Shown: in pieces, positions 9,837 to 18,618 of the stretch
Numbering within the stretch: the stretch's first letter is position 1
Layout of the letters: each line of letters opens with the position of its first letter
NCBI GenBank assembly: GCA_019634715.1
Contig: JAHCAU010000024.1
Coordinates: forward strand, 1-54,414
Direction of reading: 5' to 3'
Length of the DNA stretch: 54,414 bases
From: Lysobacter sp.
GTDB lineage: Bacteria > Pseudomonadota > Gammaproteobacteria > Xanthomonadales > Xanthomonadaceae
Program-made: the position numbers and the translations under genes
The notes under the pieces: model-generated
Database searches by the model: none
The model's input: the letters and a program-made list of their open reading frames with translations, nothing else
What the model was told of the DNA's origin: nothing

Positions 9837-10301
9837 ATGGGCAAGTCGTTGTGGTCGTTGTCGATGCTCGCCGTGCCGCTGCTGCTGGTTGCGGGCAATG
9901 CCGCCGCCATGGAGACCTACGCAGGCGTCATCGAACTGCAGGATGGCGAGGCGACGTTCCGTGGCTGCGCGCGTGGCGCGAAGGCGTACCCGCTGCGCGA
10001 TGCCGAGCGGGTGAAGGCGGTGGCGCAGTTGCGCGCACGGCCGGTGCCGCAGGGCTTCTGGTACGGCGAAGTGACCGGCGAGATCGATCACGGCGCCGGG
10101 GGCGAGGTGATGACGGTGCTGGCGATCACCGGGTTGCGCCCGGGCATGGGCTGCGAGATGGCCGAGGCAGGTCGCGGACATGCGAATCCGTCGATGATGG
10201 CCGGCCGCCCGGCGGCGCAGCGCAGTCCGCGCACGGCCGATTCGGCACGGCTGGGCGACGACGATGGCGGCGGCGATCCCGCTGCCATCGGCGACGAGTG
10301 A
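9837..10301 (+). CDS. Small secreted protein of unknown function
   Basis: 154 residues starting MGKSLWSLSMLAVPLLLVAG, a clear Sec signal peptide with cleavage near NAAA-ME. A strong AGGAGG site precedes ATG 9837. The mature part (TYAGVIELQDGEATFRGCAR, then FWYGEVTGEIDHGAGGEVM) looks beta-rich, has two cysteines, and ends in a low-complexity acidic glycine tail (DDDGGGDP). I do not recognise the family. It stands alone between murA and a repeat. Confidence 0.7.
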   Translation: MGKSLWSLSMLAVPLLLVAGNAAAMETYAGVIELQDGEATFRGCARGAKAYPLRDAERVKAVAQLRARPVPQGFWYGEVTGEIDHGAGGEVMTVLAITGLRPGMGCEMAEAGRGHANPSMMAGRPAAQRSPRTADSARLGDDDGGGDPAAIGDE

Positions 10302-10395
10302 CGCGTCCGGCGATCCGGGAGCGGGTCGCCGGTGGGTGGGGTCATCGCGATCGATCGCTGCCTGTCATTGCAGTGATCCCGTCAAAGTTTTTTTT

Positions 10396-10500
10396 GCCAC
10401 GGATTTCGCGGATGGACGCGGATGAAGCGAAGGAGGAGTGGTTCAACGCGTTTCGAAACATCCTGCTTTTCATCCGTGGCAATCCGCGAAAATCCGTGGC
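10396..10500. repeat. Imperfect inverted repeat with GCCACGGATTT ends
   Basis: The left arm (10396-10424) begins GCCACGGATTTCGCGGAT. The right arm (10471-10500) is its near-perfect reverse complement and ends AAAATCCGTGGC. A run of eight or more T precedes the left arm. This resembles the dispersed 'CACGGATTTCGCGGAT' elements of xanthomonad genomes. It lies between two convergent genes and may also act as a barrier to read-through. Confidence 0.65.
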
Positions 10501-10555
10501 CAATTCCTCTTACGGCACGCGGCGCGTCATCTGGTCGCGGTGTCGGCGCATCGCG

Positions 10556-11254
10556 TCAGCGCACGTTGGTGATGCGCAGGTCGATGTCGTCCTTGCCGTC
10601 CTTGCGCTGCAGGATGCGGGCGGGCAGCGCAAGGCCCTCGACCACCCAGATCAGCATCTGCTTGTCGCCGTTGCTGGCGACCAGACGGGTCGCCGGGCGC
10701 GGCTTGCCGCCGACGCTGACGGTGTCCTTGCCGGCGACGGTGAAGTGCATCGGCTTGGCCCGGCCTTCGTCGACCAGGCGGTACTGCAGCGGCTTGCCCG
10801 CAAGCGCGTCGCGCGTGATGGCGAGGTTGAGCAGCAGGCCGTCGACATCACCGCTCTGCAGCGCCACCGGGCCGGCACGTTCGGGTTTCACGTCGCCGCT
10901 CCAGCGCGCTTCGCCAGCAGCCCAGTCGTAGACCGCGTTGCGGCGGATTTTCTTCACCAGCAGCAGGGACGCGTCGGTGCCGGTGAGCGGGCGCCAGTCG
11001 CCGTTGCGGTCCTCGAACACCGTGGTCTGGGTGAGCTGCGCGACCTTGTTGGCGATCTTCAGCGTGTACTTCCACTGGTTGCTGCCCTGCGGCTCGATGC
11101 TCATGTGCCCGGTGGCCGAGAGGCCCATGTAATTGGCCTCGTAGTCGGCCTTGAACGGTTCGAGCGCGTGCGCGGGGGCGACGAACGCACCCACGACCAG
11201 GGCAAGCGTGGCGAGCGTGCGGGAGAGGGGCTTGCGGGGACGAATCGACGACAT
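10556..11254 (-). CDS. DUF3108 domain protein, first of two
   Basis: 232 residues, secreted: signal peptide MSSIRPRKPLSRTLATLALV with cleavage near AHA-LE. The mature protein has the DUF3108 pattern LEPFKADYEANYMGLSATG and a C-terminal block ILQRKDGKDDIDLRITN. DUF3108 proteins are periplasmic beta-rich proteins of unknown function. ATG 11254 shares a base with the stop of the upstream paralogue (TGATG), so the two are coupled. Confidence 0.85.
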   Translation of the reverse strand: MSSIRPRKPLSRTLATLALVVGAFVAPAHALEPFKADYEANYMGLSATGHMSIEPQGSNQWKYTLKIANKVAQLTQTTVFEDRNGDWRPLTGTDASLLLVKKIRRNAVYDWAAGEARWSGDVKPERAGPVALQSGDVDGLLLNLAITRDALAGKPLQYRLVDEGRAKPMHFTVAGKDTVSVGGKPRPATRLVASNGDKQMLIWVVEGLALPARILQRKDGKDDIDLRITNVR

Positions 11255-12036
11255 CAGGGGGTTCCTTCGTACTCGATGAGTTGCAGGTCGACGGCGTCCT
11301 CGCCGTCTTCGCGCTGCAGGATGCGGACCGGGGTCGGCACGCCGGCGGCGACCCAGACGACGGTGTCGTCGTTGCCGCCGTTGGTGCGGGCCACGCGCAG
11401 GACTTCGTAGCGCAGTTCGCCGACCGCCACCGTCTCCGGGACGGTGGCGGCCTGGTAGACATGGTCGCGGACGCGACCGCCTTCCACGAAACGATAGCGC
11501 AGGACGGCGCCGGGGCGGGCGTCGCGCACGATGGCGAGATTGATCAGCAGGCCGCTCATGTCGCCGGGCTGCAGCGACACCGGCTGCTGGTGGCGTTTCT
11601 TCAGGTCGCCGCGCCATTGGGCGCTGCCTTTCGTCCAGTCGTAGACGCCTGTGCTCCTGCGGCCGAGGAACAGGCCCTTGCGGACCGTGCTCTGGCTGAG
11701 CGGCCGGAAGCCGGCATCGCCATTCTCGAACACGGTGCTCTGCTGCACGTTCAGGCCAAGCACGCCGGCCATGCCCTTCTCGCCTTCGATGCCCAGGTCC
11801 ACCCGCCACCGCGGCGTCGCCTGGCGGACGACCTGCAGCGTGGCGCTGCCGGCCGGCTTGCCGTGGTACAGGGCGCGGTAGCGGGCGACGAAGGGTTCGA
11901 GTGCGCGCGGCGCTTCCGCGACGGCCGGTTCGCCGATGGCCGGTGCCGGCACGGCACCCTCCTGCGCGGCACAGGGTCCGGCGAGGGCGAGCAGCAGGGC
12001 GAGGGCGGGGAGCGGGCGCATGACGGCCGGGATCAT
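11254..12036 (-). CDS. DUF3108 domain protein, second of two
   Basis: 260 residues. The N-terminus MIPAVMRPLPALALLLALAG is a signal peptide with cleavage near CAA-QE. The mature part repeats the pattern of its neighbour (LEPFVARYRALYHGKPAGSA, STVFENGDAGFRPLSQS, ILQREDGEDAVDLQLIE), so the pair arose by duplication. ATG 12036 overlaps the purN stop (ATGA); a second ATG at 12021 is possible. The link to purine synthesis is by operon position only. Confidence 0.85.
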   Translation of the reverse strand: MIPAVMRPLPALALLLALAGPCAAQEGAVPAPAIGEPAVAEAPRALEPFVARYRALYHGKPAGSATLQVVRQATPRWRVDLGIEGEKGMAGVLGLNVQQSTVFENGDAGFRPLSQSTVRKGLFLGRRSTGVYDWTKGSAQWRGDLKKRHQQPVSLQPGDMSGLLINLAIVRDARPGAVLRYRFVEGGRVRDHVYQAATVPETVAVGELRYEVLRVARTNGGNDDTVVWVAAGVPTPVRILQREDGEDAVDLQLIEYEGTP

Positions 12037-12695
12037 GCAAGCCGCCGCTTGGCTCCCAGCTGAAGCGGGGCGGCCAGGGGCGTGCCGTTCAGGCGTGGAC
12101 CATCGGCGCCGAGCTGCAGGCGGCCTTCGGCGATCAGGCGCACGGTCTCGACCAGCAGCGGGTGCTCGACCGTGCGCACGCGGGCGCCGAGGCTGTCGGC
12201 ATCGTCCCCGGGCAGCACCGGCACCCGTGCCTGGGCGAGCACCGGGCCGTCGTCGAGGTCGGCGGTGACCACGTGCACGCTGGCGCCGTGTTCGGCGACG
12301 CCCGCGTCCAGGGCCTGCTGATGGGTATGCAGGCCCTTGAAGGCCGGCAGCAGCGAGGGATGCAGGTTGATCATCCGGTTCGGCCGGCGCTCGATCTGCG
12401 CGGCGGCGATGATCCGCATGTAGCCGGCGCAGACGATCAGATCGGCCTGCGCACCGTCGACGGCAGCGAAGAAGGCTTGGTCGTGCGCTTCGCGGGTCGC
12501 GAAGCGCTTCGGCGGGACGACCGTGGTCGGGATGCCGGCCGCGCGCGCGCGTTCGAGCGCGAAGGCTTTCGACTTGTCGGAGAACACGCCGACGATGTCG
12601 ATGGCCAGGTCTCCGGCGGCGACGGCATCGATCAGCGCCTGCAGATTGGTGCCGGTGCCGGAGGCGAGGACGGCGATGCGGAAGCGTTCGGTCAT
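12033..12695 (-). CDS. purN: Phosphoribosylglycinamide formyltransferase
   Basis: 220 residues. PurN transfers a formyl group from 10-formyl-THF to GAR, the third step of de novo purine synthesis. The N-terminal substrate loop is SGTGTNLQALI. The catalytic N-H-D set is visible in RMINLHPSLLPAFKGLHTH and the later VVTADLDDGP. ATG 12695 overlaps the stop of the DUF2238 gene (ATGA). An in-frame start upstream (12728) is less likely. Confidence 0.95.
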   Translation of the reverse strand: MTERFRIAVLASGTGTNLQALIDAVAAGDLAIDIVGVFSDKSKAFALERARAAGIPTTVVPPKRFATREAHDQAFFAAVDGAQADLIVCAGYMRIIAAAQIERRPNRMINLHPSLLPAFKGLHTHQQALDAGVAEHGASVHVVTADLDDGPVLAQARVPVLPGDDADSLGARVRTVEHPLLVETVRLIAEGRLQLGADGPRLNGTPLAAPLQLGAKRRLA

Positions 12696-13327
12696 GCGGG
12701 GGCACCGGGCGGATGTCGGGCGCGCCACGGCCAGGTCGCCAGCGCGCCGAGCGTGGCCAGCAGCATGTCCATGTGCGCGTCCCAGCTATCGCCCTGCTGG
12801 CCGTTGTAGGCCTCGGCCTGTTCCGGCGACAGCAGCAACGCGATCCCCCATTCCAGCCATTCGTAGACGAGGCTGGAGGCCATGATCGCCAGCACCGCCA
12901 GGGCGAAAGCGCCGCCGGCGCCGACGCCCGGCCAGCGCTGGCGCGCGTGGGCGGCGAGTGCGGCGGTGAAGCACAGGCCGTACAGCAGGTGGATCAGCCG
13001 GTCGAAGTGGTTGCGTTCCCAGCCGAACGCCGATTGCGGCGACCAGTCGAAGACGGTGCGGCACCAGGCGTCGTAGGGCACGTTCGAATACAGCCAGCGC
13101 GCGGCGATGCAGTGGATCGCGATGAAGGCGCAGATGGCGATGAAGTCGCCGCTGCGCATCGGCCAGCGGCGGTCGTGCAGGATGAGCCAGGCGAGTCCGA
13201 CCACGGTCAGCGTGCTGTGCAGCGCCTGTTCCAGCGGCCACAGCGGCGCGATCCAGGTGATCGCGAACACCGCGAGGGTGATCGCGAAGGCAGTCCTTTT
13301 CGCGATGCCCGTCTTCGAGGGAGCCAA
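12692..13327 (-). CDS. DUF2238 (YjdF-like) membrane protein
   Basis: About 211 residues with five or six membrane segments, for example FAITLAVFAITWIAPLWPL, LTVVGLAWLILH, FIAICAFIAIHCIAARWLY, LIHLLYGLCFTAALAA and FALAVLAIMASSLVYEWLEW. The conserved motif FGWERNHFDRLIHLLYG and the ending QGDSWDAHMDMLLATLGAL match the DUF2238 family of small inner-membrane proteins of unknown function. No ATG or GTG fits; TTG 13327 gives a family-length protein with a basic N-terminus, so the start is inferred. It lies between purM and purN on their strand. Confidence 0.8.
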   Translation of the reverse strand: MAPSKTGIAKRTAFAITLAVFAITWIAPLWPLEQALHSTLTVVGLAWLILHDRRWPMRSGDFIAICAFIAIHCIAARWLYSNVPYDAWCRTVFDWSPQSAFGWERNHFDRLIHLLYGLCFTAALAAHARQRWPGVGAGGAFALAVLAIMASSLVYEWLEWGIALLLSPEQAEAYNGQQGDSWDAHMDMLLATLGALATWPWRARHPPGAPA

Positions 13328-13347
13328 GCCCGGATCAGCCGACCGAA

Positions 13348-14406
13348 TCAACCGATCCGCACCCGCTCGCCTTCGCCGGCGGCGGTGACCTTGCCGATGG
13401 TCCAGTGCGGCAGTGCGAGGCGGTCGAGTTCGCTGCCGATCGCGGCGACGGCGGCCTGCGGGACGATCAGCACGAAGCCGATGCCGCAGTTGAAGGTGCG
13501 CCACATCTCTTCGTTCGGCACGTTGCCTTCGCGCTGCAGCCACTGGAACACCGGCGGCAGCGTCCACGAGGACGCGTCGATGTCCAGGCCCAGGCCGTCG
13601 GGGACGACACGGATGATGTTCTCGGTCAGGCCGCCGCCGGTGATGTGCGCCATCGCATGGATGTCGCCGCCGTGGGTGCCGCCGAGCAGTTCGAGGATGG
13701 GTTTGACGTACAGCCGGGTCGGCGCCATCAGCGCGTCGACCAGTGTCGTGCCGTCGCCGAGGTCGTGGTCGGCCGGGCGGCCGGCGCGGTCGTAGATGCG
13801 GCGGATCAGCGAATAGCCGTTGGAATGCGGGCCGCTGGAGGCGATGCCGATCAGCGTGTCGCCTTCGCGCACCTTGGCGCCGTCGAGGATCTTCGATTTT
13901 TCCACGCCGGCGACGCAGAAGCCGGCGAGGTCGTACTCGCCCGGCGGGTACATGTCGGGCATCTCGGCGGTCTCGCCGCCGATCAGCGCGCAGCCGGAAA
14001 GCTCGCAGCCCTTCGCGATGCCGCCGACCACCGCGACCGTGGTGTCGACGTCGAGCTTGCCGGTGGCGAAGTAGTCGAGGAAGAACAGCGGCTCGGCGCC
14101 CTGTACCAGCACGTCGTTGACACACATGGCGACCAGGTCGATGCCGATGGTGTCGTGGCGGTCGAGCTGCTGCGCCAGCTTGAGCTTGGTGCCGACGCCG
14201 TCGGTGCCCGACACCAGGACCGGCTCCCGGTATTTGGCCGAGAGGTCGAACATCGCGCCGAACCCGCCGAGGCCGCCCATCACTTCGGGGCGGAAGCTGC
14301 GCTTGACCAGCGGCTTGATGCGTTCGACGACTTCGTTGCCCGCGTCGATGTCGACGCCGGCGTCGCGGTAGGTCAGGGCGGTGGGTGCGGAGGGAGTCTG
14401 GGTCAC
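13348..14406 (-). CDS. purM: Phosphoribosylformylglycinamidine cyclo-ligase
   Basis: 352 residues from GTG 14406 (VTQTPSAPTALTYRDAGVDI). PurM (AIR synthetase) uses ATP to close the imidazole ring in purine synthesis. Family blocks include GGLGGFGAMFDLS, VSGTDGVGTKLKLAQ, CVNDVLVQGAEPLFFLDYFA and GGETAEMPDMY. The frame is open upstream, but homologues start here. It is first in purM-DUF2238-purN-DUF3108-DUF3108 and faces divergent DUF2066. Confidence 0.96.
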   Translation of the reverse strand: MTQTPSAPTALTYRDAGVDIDAGNEVVERIKPLVKRSFRPEVMGGLGGFGAMFDLSAKYREPVLVSGTDGVGTKLKLAQQLDRHDTIGIDLVAMCVNDVLVQGAEPLFFLDYFATGKLDVDTTVAVVGGIAKGCELSGCALIGGETAEMPDMYPPGEYDLAGFCVAGVEKSKILDGAKVREGDTLIGIASSGPHSNGYSLIRRIYDRAGRPADHDLGDGTTLVDALMAPTRLYVKPILELLGGTHGGDIHAMAHITGGGLTENIIRVVPDGLGLDIDASSWTLPPVFQWLQREGNVPNEEMWRTFNCGIGFVLIVPQAAVAAIGSELDRLALPHWTIGKVTAAGEGERVRIG

Positions 14407-14569
14407 GTTGGAGGCTGCGGGCGCGGGAAACGGCCATTGTAGCCGCTGGCCGGGGGGTACGGCCCTGCCGGGCGTGCGCCCTCGCCGCGCGGGTGCCGTT
14501 CGTCGGGGCATGGAGCGGGGCAGTTGTGGCACCATTTCCGGGGTTGGCCAACGTCCGGGACGAAATACG
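14407..14569. promoter_or_regulatory. Divergent region between purM and the DUF2066 gene
   Basis: 163 bases between outward-facing genes; promoters for both are expected here. No PurR-type operator or clear -10 element was recognised. Confidence 0.35.
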
Positions 14570-15700
14570 ATGCGGCAGTCGAGGTGGTGGGTGGTGCGCG
14601 GAATGCTGGGGCTGTGCCTCGCCATGGGCTTGCTGGCGGCGCTGCCGGCGCTGGCGCAGCGCGTGGAAGGCGACCGTGCTGGCGCCAGCGGCGTCTACGA
14701 CGCCGAGGTGCCGGTGAACAACCAGACCGAGGCCGAGCGCAACAACGGCTTCGCCCGCGCGCTGGCCCAGGTGCTGGCGAAGATCAGCGGCGACCGTGCC
14801 GCCACGGCGCGCCCGGGCGTCGGCCAGGAACTGCGCCGCGCCAAGGACTACGTGGCCGGCTACGACTACCGTCAGGACCAGGGCGTGTCCGCCACGACGG
14901 GTGCGCCCACCTTCGGCACCACCCTGATCGTCCGTTTCGACCAGGCCAAGGTCGAGGGCGTGATCTCGGCCCTAGGTCTGCCGGTCTGGCCGCAGCCGCG
15001 GCCCAAGCCGGTGCTCTGGCTGGCGATCGACGACGGCAAGGGGCCGCGTCTGGTCGGCCTGGAGCAGAGCAATGCGGCCCGCTCGATCCTCGATCGCGCC
15101 ATCGAGCGTGGCTACCGCCTCGGCCTGCCCAGCGGCAGCGCTGCGGAACTGGCGGCCGTCGGTGCGATCTGGCGTGGCGACAGCGGCGCGATCTCGCGCC
15201 TGTCGGCCCGCTACAGCCCGCCGATGCAGCTCATCGGCAAGCTCTACCGCAAGGGCACGGGCTGGAAGGCGGACTGGGTGTTCGTCGACAACGGGCGCGT
15301 GCTGTCGACATGGTCCAGCGAGGATGGCGATGCCCGTCGCGCGATGGCCGCAGGTGCCGACGGCGCGGCCGACGCGCTGATCCGCCGCTACGCCCGCCAG
15401 AGCGGTGGTGCGGGTCCGGCCGGCAACTACCGCGTGCTGATCACCGGCATCGACAGCGCCGACGATTACATCCGCCTCATGTCGCACCTGCAGGAGATCT
15501 CCGTGGTCCGCAGGATCCGGCCGATCAGCGCCGGCCCCGAAGGCCTGGCGCTGGAGCTGGAGCTGATCAGCGGCCTGCCGGGCTTCCGGCGGATGATCCA
15601 GGGGCGCGGCATCCTGGTCGGCAGCGAGCCGCCGGCGGGTGCCGAGGACAGCGAGGCCTCGGCGAGCACGTCGGTCGTGCCCATCTTCGATCTGCGCTGA
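14570..15700 (+). CDS. DUF2066 domain protein, exported
   Basis: 376 residues. The start MRQSRWWVVRGMLGLCLAMG is a signal peptide with cleavage near ALA-QR. The mature region carries the DUF2066 pattern (YDAEVPVNNQTEAERNNGF, ALAQVLAKISGDRAA, KDYVAGYDYRQDQG), a family of periplasmic proteins of unknown function found upstream of perM-hda in xanthomonads. ATG 14570 is preferred; the frame is open further upstream without family similarity. It ends eight bases before the next gene, so they are probably co-transcribed. Confidence 0.88.
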   Translation: MRQSRWWVVRGMLGLCLAMGLLAALPALAQRVEGDRAGASGVYDAEVPVNNQTEAERNNGFARALAQVLAKISGDRAATARPGVGQELRRAKDYVAGYDYRQDQGVSATTGAPTFGTTLIVRFDQAKVEGVISALGLPVWPQPRPKPVLWLAIDDGKGPRLVGLEQSNAARSILDRAIERGYRLGLPSGSAAELAAVGAIWRGDSGAISRLSARYSPPMQLIGKLYRKGTGWKADWVFVDNGRVLSTWSSEDGDARRAMAAGADGAADALIRRYARQSGGAGPAGNYRVLITGIDSADDYIRLMSHLQEISVVRRIRPISAGPEGLALELELISGLPGFRRMIQGRGILVGSEPPAGAEDSEASASTSVVPIFDLR

Positions 15701-15707
15701 GGCCCGC

Positions 15708-16916
15708 ATGACCACCGAATCCACGTCGAGCGGCATGCCGAACCCCGGACCGGGACCGGTCGAGGACATCGCCCGGTTCTTCCGGCGCCTGCAATGGGCG
15801 TTGCTGCTGCTGGGCGTCGGCCTGCTGATCTGGGTGCTGACCCCGGTGCTGACGCCGTTCGCGGCCTCGCTGCTGCTGGCCTGGCTCGGCGACCCGGTCG
15901 TCGATCGTCTGGAGAAGCGCGGCCTGTCGCGCAACGCCTCGGTCGGCCTGGTGTTCACCGTGATGGTGCTGGTGATGATCGTGCTGGTGCTCGTGCTGAT
16001 CCCGGTGGTGCGCAGCCAGGTCGAAGTGCTGACGCGGTCCATCCCCGTCTACTTCGAATGGATCGTGCGCACCGGTCTGCCGTGGCTGCAGGCCAAGACC
16101 GGGATGGACGTGGTGTCCTGGCTGGATCCGGACTACCTGCTCGACATGCTCAAGCGCAACTGGCAGGGCGCCAGCGGCATCGCCGCGCAGGTGATCGGCC
16201 TGGTGACGCAGTCGGGTTTCACCGTGCTCGGCTGGGTCGCGAACGTGGTGCTGATCCCGTTCCTGACCTTCTTCTTCCTGCGCGACTGGGACCTGCTGGT
16301 GCAGCGCGCCGCCGCGCTGGTGCCGCGCGATCGCGCCGCGATGGTGGCCGTGCTGGCGAAGGAATCCGATGCCGTGCTGGGCAGCTTCCTGCGCGGGCAG
16401 TTCATGGTGATGCTGGCCATGGGCGTGTTCTATGCGCTGGGCCTGTGGCTGGTGGGCCTGGAGGTCGGCGTGTTGATCGGCGTCGCCGCCGGCCTGCTGA
16501 CCTTCATCCCGTACATCGGCCCGACCACGGTGCTGGTGGGCGGCGTCATCGCGGCCCTGGTGCAGTTCGGCGACTGGCAGCACGTCGTCGGCGTGCTCGC
16601 GGTGTGGGGCATCGGCCAGTTGCTCGAAAGCTACGCCCTCACGCCGAAGCTGGTGGGCGACCGCGTCGGCCTGAGTCCGGTGACCGTGGTGTTCGCGGTG
16701 ATGGCAGGCGGCACGCTGTTCGGCTTTCTGGGCATGCTGCTGGCGCTGCCGGTGGCGGCGGTGGCCAATGTACTGATCCGTCACGCGCACGAGCGCTACA
16801 TCGCGAGTCGCTTCTACCTCGGAGACGGCGCATCCGGCCCGAAGATCGAGATCGCCGGCACGCACCACGTCCGTCCGGTCACGGATGACGCCCCCGGTCC
16901 GACGGACTCCGTGTGA
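15708..16916 (+). CDS. AI-2E family (PerM-like) transporter
   Basis: 402 residues with about eight membrane segments, including WALLLLGVGLLIWVLTPVL, LVFTVMVLVMIVLVLVLIP, VVLIPFLTFFFLRDW and LGMLLALPVAAVANVL. The PerM/TqsA hallmark FIPYIGPTTVLVGGVIAAL is present. Members export or exchange small solutes and some bacterial signals; the substrate here is unknown. The start ATG 15708 follows DUF2066 by seven bases, and the stop overlaps hda (GTGA). Confidence 0.9.
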   Translation: MTTESTSSGMPNPGPGPVEDIARFFRRLQWALLLLGVGLLIWVLTPVLTPFAASLLLAWLGDPVVDRLEKRGLSRNASVGLVFTVMVLVMIVLVLVLIPVVRSQVEVLTRSIPVYFEWIVRTGLPWLQAKTGMDVVSWLDPDYLLDMLKRNWQGASGIAAQVIGLVTQSGFTVLGWVANVVLIPFLTFFFLRDWDLLVQRAAALVPRDRAAMVAVLAKESDAVLGSFLRGQFMVMLAMGVFYALGLWLVGLEVGVLIGVAAGLLTFIPYIGPTTVLVGGVIAALVQFGDWQHVVGVLAVWGIGQLLESYALTPKLVGDRVGLSPVTVVFAVMAGGTLFGFLGMLLALPVAAVANVLIRHAHERYIASRFYLGDGASGPKIEIAGTHHVRPVTDDAPGPTDSV

Positions 16917-17623
16917 GCGATCCGAAGTCCCGCAGCGCATCGGCGCAACTGCCGCTGGCGCTGCGTTTTCCGCCCGATCAACGTTTCGAGACCTTCGTCG
17001 CCGCGCCCGACGGCGCGCTGGCGCAACTGCGCGCGCTCGCGCGCGGCGAGGGCACCAGCGTGTACATCGCGGGTGCCAGCACCACCGGCAAGACGCATTT
17101 GCTCCTCGCCGCCTGCGCCGAAGCCGAACAGGCCGGACGCCGCGTCGCCTACCTGCCGATGGCCGCCGCCGCCGGTCGTCTTCGCGACGCGCTCGACGCG
17201 CTGGAACAGGCCGATCTGGTCGCGCTCGACGGGCTCGACATCGCCGCCGGCAACCGCGACGACGAGATCGCATTGTTCGATGCGCACAACCGCGCCCACG
17301 ACGCCGGCCGGCGCATGCTCTACGCCGCACGCGTCATGCCAGATGCCCTGCCGCTGACCCTGCCCGACCTGCGCTCGCGCCTGTCGCAGTGTGCACGCAT
17401 CGCGCTGGAACCGCTGGACGATGCCGATCGCGCCGATGTCCTGCGCCTCCGTGCGCAGCGTCGCGGCCTGCAACTCGACGATGCCGCCATCGACTGGCTG
17501 CTCAAGCGCGTCGATCGCGACCTGGTCACGCTGACCGTGCTGCTGGATCGGCTGGATCGCGAATCGCTCGCCGCGCAGCGGAGGTTGACGGTGCCGTTCT
17601 TGCGGCAGGTGTTGGGGGGGTGA
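16913..17623 (+). CDS. hda: DnaA regulatory inactivator Hda
   Basis: 236 residues from GTG 16913, overlapping the permease stop. Hda is a AAA+ DnaA homologue that, with the DNA-loaded sliding clamp, stimulates ATP hydrolysis by DnaA to block re-initiation. The N-terminal clamp-binding motif is seen as QLPLALRF. A P-loop GASTTGKTH lies at about residues 53-61, closer to canonical Walker A than the E. coli protein. Sensor regions and a lid follow (LRSRLSQCARIALEPLDD). It lacks the DnaA DNA-binding domain, as expected. Confidence 0.93.
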   Translation: MSDPKSRSASAQLPLALRFPPDQRFETFVAAPDGALAQLRALARGEGTSVYIAGASTTGKTHLLLAACAEAEQAGRRVAYLPMAAAAGRLRDALDALEQADLVALDGLDIAAGNRDDEIALFDAHNRAHDAGRRMLYAARVMPDALPLTLPDLRSRLSQCARIALEPLDDADRADVLRLRAQRRGLQLDDAAIDWLLKRVDRDLVTLTVLLDRLDRESLAAQRRLTVPFLRQVLGG

Positions 17624-17857
17624 GTGGGGCGCGGCACTCCGCCTGTGATGCTGCAGGTTCGCGACATCACGCTCGGATCGATGAAGTGCCGCGACCGCCT
17701 GCCATCGTTGCATCATGGTTCCATTGCCGGTTGCGGCATTGACGCAGCGGGGCATTGAATCCCAGACTCCTTGCCGTGCCCCTGTTCGGGGCCTGATCGC
17801 AGTCGGGCGTCAGAACGTCAGCCTGACATCCGTTTTTCCTGTCCTGGAGGCAAAGAG

Positions 17858-18412
17858 GTGAAAGCAAGTGGACCTTGGAGAACCGTCGCCCTCAAGGAGC
17901 TCACTCGCGAACTCGGGAATTCAGGGCTTGAGCTTCCGCACGCCAGTCCCTCCGAGCTTCCGAAGCCGTATCAATTGGCCACGGGGGACGTCCGCATCCC
18001 CAGGATCGCGTTGCCGCGGGGGACGCTGGTCGTCATCGGGAATCTGACACTGGAAGAAGACATCGATGCAAGGCGCGTAGAAGGCATCTCCAACATCATT
18101 GTTACTGGAGATATGCAGGTGCGGAACGCGTACGTTGATGCCTTCCTGGTCGTCGGGGGAACTCTTCGCGCAGGCACCATCGTGGCGGATTCGAACTGGG
18201 ACGGCGGGTTGTTCACAGGCGCCATCGAAGCGGAAACGATCGTTTTGAAAGATTGCGCGCTTGATTTCCTCGGCAAGAAAAAGCTTGTCGTCAAGCGCCT
18301 AGCCGATCTGGAGAAAATCAAGTCCGCGAAGAAGGCAGTGCCTGAACTGTTTGCCGGCGGCGATGAGGACGAAATCGATGCGTATGCCTTCTTTGCGAGC
18401 TTGTCTCGGTAG
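17858..18412 (+). CDS. Orphan protein with beta-solenoid-like repeats
   Basis: 184 residues from GTG 17858, with a GGAGG site eight bases upstream. Residues 42-140 show a run of short beta-strand units with glycine-aspartate or glycine-asparagine turns (IALPRGTLVVIGNLTLEED, ISNIIVTGDMQVRN, VDAFLVVGGTLRAGTIVAD, GAIEAETIVLKDCAL), the pattern expected of a right-handed beta-helix or 'polymer-forming'-like fold. The tail is acidic (FAGGDEDEIDAYAFF). There is no signal peptide. Its codon use is clearly less GC-rich than its neighbours, and it stands alone, so transfer is likely. Similar proteins occur beside polymorphic toxins as immunity-type genes, but no toxin is visible here. Function unknown. 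Confidence 0.65.
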   Translation: MKASGPWRTVALKELTRELGNSGLELPHASPSELPKPYQLATGDVRIPRIALPRGTLVVIGNLTLEEDIDARRVEGISNIIVTGDMQVRNAYVDAFLVVGGTLRAGTIVADSNWDGGLFTGAIEAETIVLKDCALDFLGKKKLVVKRLADLEKIKSAKKAVPELFAGGDEDEIDAYAFFASLSR

Positions 18413-18618
18413 CCGTGCGAGCGCGGTATGGGCGGTCGTCGCGTGGAGCCGCGACGCATCCGGACAAGTGGCAAGCGCCGTAGGGCGGGCTCAAGCCTGC
18501 CGAAACGTAGTTGAGAACTGCAAGCGGCAGTATGTCTTCGATACATGCATTCGATTGCGTGCGGAATCTCTTGCGCTGTAACGGCGGGCTTGAACGCGCC
18601 CTGCAAAACTGATGCGCT

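Noticed and set aside
10387..10500. Classical rho-independent terminator at the T run before the CACGGATTT repeat
   Set aside because: The T run lies before the hairpin on the plus strand and would read as A after it on the minus strand, so the order is wrong for either direction.
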